NCBI GenBank assembly: GCA_017503015.1
Contig: JAFVTX010000049.1
Location: 22,904 to 86,903, forward strand
Origin: Fibrobacter sp.
GTDB lineage: Bacteria > Fibrobacterota > Fibrobacteria > Fibrobacterales > Fibrobacteraceae
Direction of reading: 5' to 3'
DNA: 64,000 nucleotides
The notes under the pieces were generated by a model. That model was not told the DNA's origin, did not search any database, and was given only the letters and a program-made list of their open reading frames with translations. Numbering within the stretch: position 1 is the stretch's first letter; each line of letters starts with the position of its first letter. Made by a program: the position numbers and the translations under genes. This document shows, piece after piece, positions 6,061 through 12,774 of the stretch.

Positions 6061-8720
6061 AAATAATACTCATAACTCAGCATAATCGGTAAAAAGGGGA
6101 ACTGGTATATTTCGTTATATTCAGGCGGGTTCTCGCGGGTATCGTAGAAGGAGTAGAACATGTTGTCGTGGTTGGTCAGGTTGATGATGGTCCAGCTGAA
6201 ATTCCACTTGTTTTCGCGGCCGATGTCGATGACCTTCACATCTACGCGGAAATAGTCGGTCTGCCTTTCTGCATTGCGGCTACCCTGCACCACCACGATG
6301 TTGTCGGAATAATTCCTGTTTCCCAAATCCTCCCGGTAGAAATACCCCTTGTACCCCGTGATGGGCATGCCCGCCGAATACTTGAGGGCAATGGAGGAGC
6401 GGAAATAGCGGCCCTTGACCGGATGCTTTTTCAGGGCGTCCTCGTCGCCTTTCCAGTTGATGCCCGCGTCTAGCTTCAGGGCGTAGGGCTGATGCCAGCT
6501 AGGGTAATAGGCCTTGGTTCCGTCGTCGGAGCGGATAACGCTTATGCTCTGGCTCCAGTTGATTCCGCCAAACCACCAGCCCCTATCCTTGCGGAGCGAG
6601 AGCTCGTAACCGAAAGAATAACCCGACGCCGTGCCGAAATAATCCGCCATGACCATGCTTTGGGAATTGGCAGAGGCCTCGCTGTCGTCTTCGGTGGAGT
6701 CCGAATCCATGGCAAATGTCTTGAGGTCGCTCTGGGTCTTGTAATAGAGCCCGACGGTGGCGTCGTAGCCGTCGAACAAATTCCTGTGGCTGTATTCCGT
6801 GGCAAACAGCCACGACGAAGCGGGTTTCATCTGCTTGCCGTAATTGTCCGTGGTGGCCGGGTAGTAAAACTCATTCAAGGTTTCCTGATCGCTAAACATG
6901 ATGGAATTCAAGTATTGCAAATAATAGCCGCCATAAAATTCAACCGTCTTGGTTTCGTCCAGGTTCACAGTCAAGGACGCCCTCGGTTCTACACCAAAAT
7001 GCTTAGCCGCCGTCTGGTAGTTGAATCGCGCACCGTATTGCAGCAAATAATCGGGAGTAACCTTCCAGGCATCTTGCAGGTAGCCCACATGGTGGAAAGG
7101 CCTCTGCTTGTCTTCCAGCTTGGTGTCAGAAACCCGCTCTCCCAGGCGGTCGTAGGTATATTCCAGTTCGTAACCGCCGGTTATCACGTGGTCCTTGACG
7201 CCGCGGTAGTTGAGCCACTGCTTGCCCGAAAAGGTCATCAGGTTCATGCTGATGGACATCAGGTCCGATATTTCCATGTTTTGGTAAAAACGGCTGAAAG
7301 CGTATGTGGAATTGTAATCCCAGTTGCCGTTAAAACGATGGTATATCCCGAGAGGAATCGCTACGTTCCCCCAGTCCACGTAAAGGGGGTCAAAGGACAG
7401 TTCGTCCTTGCCGACATAAAAGCTGAACTTGAAGCGTGTATCGTCCGTCAAATTGTACAGGAACGTTCCCTGCAGGTCCGTAAACTCGTAGTCCAGATCA
7501 AGATCCAAAAGCCCGATGGCGTTGCACAGGTCCAGCACATAGCCGATGTAGGTGGTGCGCCCCGCCACCACCCAACGGGCGGGGCCCTGATGGCCTTCGG
7601 TATGGAGCTGGGCGGCGAAGGTGCTTATCTTGATGCTGCTCTTGCTGAACCATTCATCGACGGTGTCTTGCCCGCCCGCGCGGCCGTCCATCTTGAGTAC
7701 CGAACTCAGGCGGTTGCCGTATTGGGCCGGAAAGCCGCTCTTGTAGAACTTCACATCGTCAATGCCTTCTACGAGAAATGTGCTGAACAGCCCGAAGAAA
7801 TGGACCGGAGAATAGACCACGGCGTTATCGAACAGAAACAGGTTCTGGTCCGCGGCGCCGCCTCGAACGTAAATCTTGGAACTGAAATCGGAACTGGCGA
7901 CCACTCCCGGGAGGGCCTGGATACTCTTGATGACGTCGGCCTCGGCGAGGCTCGGCATGCGCTTGATGGACTTGGCCGACACCACGGACTCGCCGGGGCT
8001 GCGCTTGGGGCGGCGCCGCAGCTGCACCACCACCTTCTTGAGTTCGGTGACCTTGCCATTGTTGCCTGCGGCAAGGAGGGAATCAACGTTCATGTCGCTA
8101 GCGGAGTCGGGGCGTTGCGGGGTGTCCCCACCTTGGTGGCCATGCGCACTAAGCGATGAATCGCTAAGTGCTGTCCGCCCGCTCGAAGGGGTAGCGGATG
8201 ATGATTGGAGATCCCCGCCTTCGCGGGGATGACAATCAGCAGGAGCGAGGGGAAGGCTTTCCCCTTCACCCAAAACAAACCCGTCGCCCAGGGCCTGGGA
8301 GAAGGCGCCTTCTGCTCCGACGTACTTGAGTTCGTAGCATTTTTCCTTCTCGGCCCCTGCCGTGTCGGAATTGGTGACGCAGATATTCCAGAGGGTGTCC
8401 TCGGGGAGAACCACGCTGAAGGGCTTGCCCACGGTGGTCTGGAGCGCCTCGCCGGATTCAAGAATTTCAACGTTGAGCTTTTCGCCAGCGGCAAAGGAAC
8501 TGTCCTGCACCACGCCGTTGAAGACGATGCCCGTGGCCTTTGCAGAGTCTGCTGTTGCAGAGCCGGGAACGGACTGCGCGGAACCTTCCGTCCCTTGCGC
8601 AAAAGCAAGAGAGGCCACCAGAGACAACAAAAAGACGATGTATGACCAGACTTTCAACAAACGATTCCCGAATTGCAAACAAAAATAGCAAATAGGCGAA
8701 CCTATTTGCCGTTTAAACAC
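6057..8720 (-). CDS. TonB-dependent outer-membrane receptor
   Basis: 887 residues from a GTG start preceded by GTCAGG. After a signal peptide (WSYIVFLLSLVASLAFA) comes an N-terminal beta domain (about 45-165), a Ser/Pro/Gly-rich linker (about 165-235), then a plug (SIKRMPSLAEADVIKSIQAL, YVRGGAADQNLFLFDNAVVY, PAQYGNRLSSVLKM) and a 22-strand-type barrel ending in aromatic SYEYYF, as expected for BAM insertion. Such receptors import ligands using TonB energy. The linker contains the peptide DCHPREGGDL, encoded by an in-frame palindromic repeat at 8211-8230. It lies 27 bases after the protective-antigen-like gene and overlaps the lipoprotein gene region, so all belong to one operon. The substrate is unknown. 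Confidence 0.9.
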   Translation of the reverse strand: MFKRQIGSPICYFCLQFGNRLLKVWSYIVFLLSLVASLAFAQGTEGSAQSVPGSATADSAKATGIVFNGVVQDSSFAAGEKLNVEILESGEALQTTVGKPFSVVLPEDTLWNICVTNSDTAGAEKEKCYELKYVGAEGAFSQALGDGFVLGEGESLPLAPADCHPREGGDLQSSSATPSSGRTALSDSSLSAHGHQGGDTPQRPDSASDMNVDSLLAAGNNGKVTELKKVVVQLRRRPKRSPGESVVSAKSIKRMPSLAEADVIKSIQALPGVVASSDFSSKIYVRGGAADQNLFLFDNAVVYSPVHFFGLFSTFLVEGIDDVKFYKSGFPAQYGNRLSSVLKMDGRAGGQDTVDEWFSKSSIKISTFAAQLHTEGHQGPARWVVAGRTTYIGYVLDLCNAIGLLDLDLDYEFTDLQGTFLYNLTDDTRFKFSFYVGKDELSFDPLYVDWGNVAIPLGIYHRFNGNWDYNSTYAFSRFYQNMEISDLMSISMNLMTFSGKQWLNYRGVKDHVITGGYELEYTYDRLGERVSDTKLEDKQRPFHHVGYLQDAWKVTPDYLLQYGARFNYQTAAKHFGVEPRASLTVNLDETKTVEFYGGYYLQYLNSIMFSDQETLNEFYYPATTDNYGKQMKPASSWLFATEYSHRNLFDGYDATVGLYYKTQSDLKTFAMDSDSTEDDSEASANSQSMVMADYFGTASGYSFGYELSLRKDRGWWFGGINWSQSISVIRSDDGTKAYYPSWHQPYALKLDAGINWKGDEDALKKHPVKGRYFRSSIALKYSAGMPITGYKGYFYREDLGNRNYSDNIVVVQGSRNAERQTDYFRVDVKVIDIGRENKWNFSWTIINLTNHDNMFYSFYDTRENPPEYNEIYQFPFLPIMLSYEYYF
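8211..8230. repeat. REP-like palindrome inside the TonB-receptor gene
   Basis: ATCCCCGC (8211-8218), loop CTTC, GCGGGGAT (8223-8230), then the usual flank GACAA. The core is identical to the intergenic copies at 17980 and 18113. Here it is in frame and codes for residues HPREGGD of the receptor linker. Confidence 0.92.
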
Positions 8721-8747
8721 CTGACGGGGTTGAATGTGTTACTTTTA

Positions 8748-11700
8748 TTAATCTTCATCGGCCCAAACGTACTTGAACTTGAATTTCAGGCCTCCACGAG
8801 GTTCATGGCCGCAGGTTCCGCTGCAGGCATCGCTTCCCGAGTAGGACACGCCCTTGCTTCCAAAGTTGAATTTGGACTCGATCCAATCATTCTTGGGTGC
8901 ATCGCCATTCTTGCTAGTGGCAACACCGGGCACGTCATTCAACGACTGAGCGATCTTTTCGTAAGGCCAATCGACGGTCTGTCTATTGGTTCCGCCACCT
9001 TGAGCACGAATGCTCAAGAACAACGTCAACCCACCTTTGCCTATATCATAGGTGTATTTGTACCGATCCATTTCTACCGCATTGTCATCTTTGCTTATCT
9101 TGGAATCAGACTTGCTCTCGTAATGGATCGTGTTTCCCTTACTCACGCTGCCGCCTCTGCTGAAATAATACTTGTATTCATGCAGCTCGCGGTTTCCGTT
9201 CTTGAACAGGCCCCTCAGTTCGTGGTCAACACGGGCTTCACGGGCCTTATACTGGTATTCGGTACCGTGGCCCACATTCTGGATTTTCATCTTGACACGG
9301 CCGACAGCGCGAGTCTTGGCCTCGGAGCCTTCGGAGAAGACATACTGCTTTCCATCCCAGGCATAGGCGAACACGCGGTAGGTGTAGTAGGGGCTACCTC
9401 CACCCACCTTGTCAGTAAAGAACTTGTCGTTCCGGCCGTTCAAGGCAACCACGGTCATACCATTACCCCAGTTGTCACCAACTTTGGGCTGCACCGTAGT
9501 GGGTTTCTTGACGTAGGATTCCAGAATCTTATTATTCGGCTGAACCTTCGGTTCGTCATTCTTTGAAGCTTTACCGAAAATACGAGCTATTGAGCTTGCA
9601 GCGATGGCAAAGGTTTTTCCCAGCACATTCGCATCATCGTCAATCTTATCGTACTCCGCCCGCACCACGACATATCCCAAGATGCGAGTATCCAGAGAAT
9701 CGGGAATATAATTCACAATGATGCTATTACGGTCCGCATTGCGTCCCAAAATCATTTCCTGTGGAGTATTGAGACCCGACGGAATATTCAGGTAATAAGC
9801 GGCCTTGTTCCCATTTTCTGCGGTCACCACCACCTTCACCTCGGCCGTTTCAAACGGAACCAGCTTATCCACGGTAAACTTGAAATTCTTGGCCTCGGCG
9901 TTTTTTCCAGAACCTTTCACTCCGATTGGCGTAACAGGAACCTGGACCCCGTTCTTGAATACCACCACGCCGTCCTCGGCATTTACCGGATCAACTGTAG
10001 AAAGTTTCACCGCAACCTGGGCACCGTGAACATCCTTTGTCGTAATCAGCGAATCCCCATTGACAGCACATTTTGCCCCGGTCTTCTTGCATTCCTTCCG
10101 GAATTCGATGTCCTGTTTATGCGATTCATCAATAAAGTTCCAGGTATTGACAACCGAAATCGATGAGATTGGGCGGGCCACAGGATTTTCGTCTTCACAG
10201 TCATTGACTCCATCCCCATCGGTATCCTTCAAGGTCGGATCTGTCACAAAGGGTCCCTTTCCGTTCTTGGTCCAGCCATTGATTTCATCAAAGTCACTGA
10301 TTCCGTCACCGTCAGTGTCCTTCATGTCGTCACGGGTGCCCAGGAGTTTTTCCATGCTGGCAGGAACGCCGTCGTGATCCCGGTCTTCGTTGTAGATGAA
10401 CTGAACTACATCGCCGGCACCCACCACAATGGAATCAAGGTTGAAGTTACCGATTGCTACGGAGTAGATATTTGTCCGCTCCGGTGTAGCCGCCTTGTTC
10501 ACAGCAACAAACCATACAGCAGTATCTCCTTTCATTATGTTGTTTTCCACACCGTCCAGCATAACCAGGCCAAAACGCTTATCCTTCCCGACCATCATGG
10601 TGTCCTGTTCATAGTCCATCTGGAGGATATCCAGAAATTCCGACAGATAAACTGGAGCACGCAGGTTCCTTTTGTTATTCGCATTCCTGTTGACCTTGAA
10701 ATTTGTAGAGACCCGGTAGTCCAAGAAGCGAGTTCTCGAATCAGCATAATACGCCCCCTTGTCGAAGGTCACTCGGGCCGTTGTCCCAGACACCTTCGTG
10801 TAAGCCTCCGTAAAGTCCGTAGTCATCCCGGTTCTGCTCCTATCCAAGGTAATCTTGTAAGCACTGGCCGAAAGGAAAATGGCGCCCGGATTGAAGATAA
10901 AGCTATTCAAGGCATCCAAAGAAATTCCGCTCTTCCAAAACTTCAGTTCCTTGGATTCTCCCGGAGCCAGAGTGATACGGGTCCACTTATCTTCGCCGTA
11001 ACCATCGCCTACGGCAAGTTCTGCTATGATCTTGATGTCACCAGAGAGGGTGTAGGTGCTAGCAGCCAGAATCAAGTTCTCAATGCTATACGCCACCTTA
11101 CCCGTGTTGGTGATACGCGCCTGCATGCTGAGGGTACCCCCAGAAATAGACTCGCCCTCGGACATGGCCTCGGCAACGGCCTTGTTGTAGTTCTGGGTAA
11201 TGGCCTTAGACTGATTTTCAGTCAGGGTATGGCCCTCACTCTCGGTATAACTACCATTATAACCCCAATTCACCACGAACTGCCCGCTATTGCTGGCGTA
11301 ACCCGCAGAAAAACCAATGTTCCAAGCGCTCATCAAGGCGGCGCTTTCCGTTTCGCTGAAGCTGATGCTTTGGGTATTCTGCACCGATTCCCCTTCGGAA
11401 ATGGTGACAGTCTTCGTGGTGTTGGAACTGGTGGTGCGGTTCAGCGTTATGCTGGGGGTCATGGTCATGGTGACTTCCAGCTTGGGAAGATCCGCCACGT
11501 TGGGGTTCCAAACCGTGGGATTTTCGGGATTGAAGAGTTCGAAGAGTTCCTCGCCATCTTCAAAACCGTCGCCATCGGTATCCTTGGCATAGGGATTGGT
11601 CTTGAACTTGAAGATTTCATCGTAATCCGGAATGCCGTCCCCATCAGTGTCCAGCGTGGGGTCCACTTCAGCGGTTTCCACCGACTTCACATCAGAAAGA

Positions 11701-12020
11701 TTGAAGGAATAAGACCCCTTCAACGCAGTACTGGTCACGATCAAGTTTAGCTTCTCATTGTCGCCAAAACGAGTGTCGAAGGTCATGCCCTTGACATTTT
11801 TCAGCCCAATCGGCTTGAACGCCTTGAGGCCATAGCCCTGAATGTTTAAGGTATCCTCCCCCACGTAGTGCGTCTTGGGAAAGGTAATGGAATCGAGGCC
11901 CACAAGGCCAGCGGTATATACGGAGTCTTCTCCGATTTGAATATTCGCGAGACCTGCCAGTGCACAAGGAGCAACAAACATGGTGGTCACCGCAGCAGCG
12001 GTAAAGTATTTCGTAAACAT
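8748..12020 (-). CDS. Protective-antigen-like exported protein with calcium-binding and beta-sandwich domains
   Basis: 1090 residues with a signal peptide (1-23). Order: a short N-terminal domain; Ca2+-type repeats DTDGDGIPD and DTDGDGFED (about 124-156); a Ser/Thr-rich region (190-300) and LSMQARITNTGKVAYSIENL (297-316) that resemble the anthrax protective antigen pore-forming region (LNANIRYVNTGTAP in PA); GTTARVTFD (412-420), like TTARIIF in PA; more Ca2+ repeats (546-608: DRDHDGVPA, DTDGDGISD, DTDGDGVND); a cadherin-like sandwich (660-745); an Fn3-like domain (760-905); and a novel C-terminal domain (905-1090) with CSGTCGH. In toxins the PA region forms an oligomeric beta-barrel pore. Whether this one forms pores is inference. 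Second gene of the operon, 11 bases after the small exported protein. Confidence 0.8.
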   Translation of the reverse strand: MFTKYFTAAAVTTMFVAPCALAGLANIQIGEDSVYTAGLVGLDSITFPKTHYVGEDTLNIQGYGLKAFKPIGLKNVKGMTFDTRFGDNEKLNLIVTSTALKGSYSFNLSDVKSVETAEVDPTLDTDGDGIPDYDEIFKFKTNPYAKDTDGDGFEDGEELFELFNPENPTVWNPNVADLPKLEVTMTMTPSITLNRTTSSNTTKTVTISEGESVQNTQSISFSETESAALMSAWNIGFSAGYASNSGQFVVNWGYNGSYTESEGHTLTENQSKAITQNYNKAVAEAMSEGESISGGTLSMQARITNTGKVAYSIENLILAASTYTLSGDIKIIAELAVGDGYGEDKWTRITLAPGESKELKFWKSGISLDALNSFIFNPGAIFLSASAYKITLDRSRTGMTTDFTEAYTKVSGTTARVTFDKGAYYADSRTRFLDYRVSTNFKVNRNANNKRNLRAPVYLSEFLDILQMDYEQDTMMVGKDKRFGLVMLDGVENNIMKGDTAVWFVAVNKAATPERTNIYSVAIGNFNLDSIVVGAGDVVQFIYNEDRDHDGVPASMEKLLGTRDDMKDTDGDGISDFDEINGWTKNGKGPFVTDPTLKDTDGDGVNDCEDENPVARPISSISVVNTWNFIDESHKQDIEFRKECKKTGAKCAVNGDSLITTKDVHGAQVAVKLSTVDPVNAEDGVVVFKNGVQVPVTPIGVKGSGKNAEAKNFKFTVDKLVPFETAEVKVVVTAENGNKAAYYLNIPSGLNTPQEMILGRNADRNSIIVNYIPDSLDTRILGYVVVRAEYDKIDDDANVLGKTFAIAASSIARIFGKASKNDEPKVQPNNKILESYVKKPTTVQPKVGDNWGNGMTVVALNGRNDKFFTDKVGGGSPYYTYRVFAYAWDGKQYVFSEGSEAKTRAVGRVKMKIQNVGHGTEYQYKAREARVDHELRGLFKNGNRELHEYKYYFSRGGSVSKGNTIHYESKSDSKISKDDNAVEMDRYKYTYDIGKGGLTLFLSIRAQGGGTNRQTVDWPYEKIAQSLNDVPGVATSKNGDAPKNDWIESKFNFGSKGVSYSGSDACSGTCGHEPRGGLKFKFKYVWADED

Positions 12021-12031
12021 GATAGGCTCCT

Positions 12032-12589
12032 TTACTTGGCGTTAATCGTCAGATTTTGTTGAATGGTTTTGCCGCCAAATACCAGCTTGACGACGTAGCT
12101 GCCTCTATTGAGGTTTCTATTACGGACCGGGAAAACGGTGGAACCCTTTGAGAGGTACACATCGCCCTTGACCACCGTCGAACCGATGGCGTCCATCATG
12201 ATAAAACGAGCATCACCGCCCTGCTCGGAGAAAAACTCCAGCGCCTGCTTGTCGGCATCGAAGGTCACCTGTACAGGTTGCTCCTTCTTTACCATTACCG
12301 GAGCGACCTTCCTTTCAACCTTTGGAGAAGTCGGGCGGGACTTTACGTAGGGATTGTCCTCTTCTTCGGTAAGGTTGGGCTCCGGCTCGCGCGTATCGGG
12401 AAGAACATAAGAACTGTCCTCCTGGTTCGCGTCAAAAGTCATGTTCTGCACCGACTCCACCAAGAATTCGTGGATAGTCCCATCGTTCATGGTCACACGG
12501 ATGACACGGGGAGCATTTTGGTTACCTGCAGCAACTGCCAGGGAAGCACCCATAAGGCAGGCCAGGAATACAACTGACAACTTTTTCAT
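12032..12589 (-). CDS. Small exported protein with sorting-like C-terminal tail
   Basis: 185 residues with a signal peptide (MKKLSVVFLACLMGASLAVA). Residues 28-55 (RVTMNDGTIHEFLVESVQNM, then TFD) resemble the short strand motif seen near the N-terminus of many Bacteroidota/Fibrobacterota surface proteins. The C-terminal 55 residues (SKGSTVFPVRNRNLNRGSYV, KLVFGGKTIQQNLTI) look like a type IX-secretion-style tail with the Gly-x-Tyr-hydrophobic-hydrophobic-Lys pattern. First gene behind the promoter at 12638-12666, so it is probably made with the protective-antigen-like protein, 11 bases downstream. A chaperone or partner role is a guess; no family is recognised with certainty. Confidence 0.7.
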   Translation of the reverse strand: MKKLSVVFLACLMGASLAVAAGNQNAPRVIRVTMNDGTIHEFLVESVQNMTFDANQEDSSYVLPDTREPEPNLTEEEDNPYVKSRPTSPKVERKVAPVMVKKEQPVQVTFDADKQALEFFSEQGGDARFIMMDAIGSTVVKGDVYLSKGSTVFPVRNRNLNRGSYVVKLVFGGKTIQQNLTINAK

Positions 12590-12637
12590 GATGAACTCCT
12601 TTGTTAAGGTTTCACTGTTGTTTCTTTTAACACAGTT

Positions 12638-12666
12638 AATATATACCCAAAGATTGATATTGTCAA
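12638..12666 (-). promoter_or_regulatory. Sigma-70 promoter of the protective-antigen-like/TonB operon
   Basis: On the minus strand TTGACA (12666-12661) is followed after exactly 17 bases by TATATT (12643-12638). This is a consensus -35 and a one-mismatch -10 at ideal spacing, about 45 bases before the first start codon at 12589. It is the best promoter match I see in the window. Confidence 0.8.
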
Positions 12667-12711
12667 ATGCATAATTTCTTTGGTTTTAATCAATTATTTT
12701 TATATATTGGT

Positions 12712-12749
12712 AAAAAACAAAAAAAATCATCCGCCTTTTCAAGCAGATG
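12712..12749 (-). terminator. Rho-independent terminator of the caspase operon
   Basis: On the minus strand CATCTGC, loop TTGAAAAG, GCGGATG (one G-U pair) is followed by A then eight T, G and six T. It lies 26 bases after the caspase stop and separates that operon from the next promoter. Confidence 0.85.
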
Positions 12750-12774
12750 AGGGATTATTTTTTTTTGGGGGGGG

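Noticed and set aside
6492..8159. Plus-strand open frame of 555 codons
   Set aside because: Antisense to the TonB receptor; no family motif.
10374..11750. Plus-strand open frame of 458 codons
   Set aside because: Entirely antisense to the protective-antigen-like gene, which has a signal peptide, domains and a ribosome site. The antisense product has His/Arg/Gly bias and no motif.
12590..12774. Riboswitch or small RNA in the AT-rich gap
   Set aside because: The sequence is explained by the terminator of one operon and the promoter of the next.
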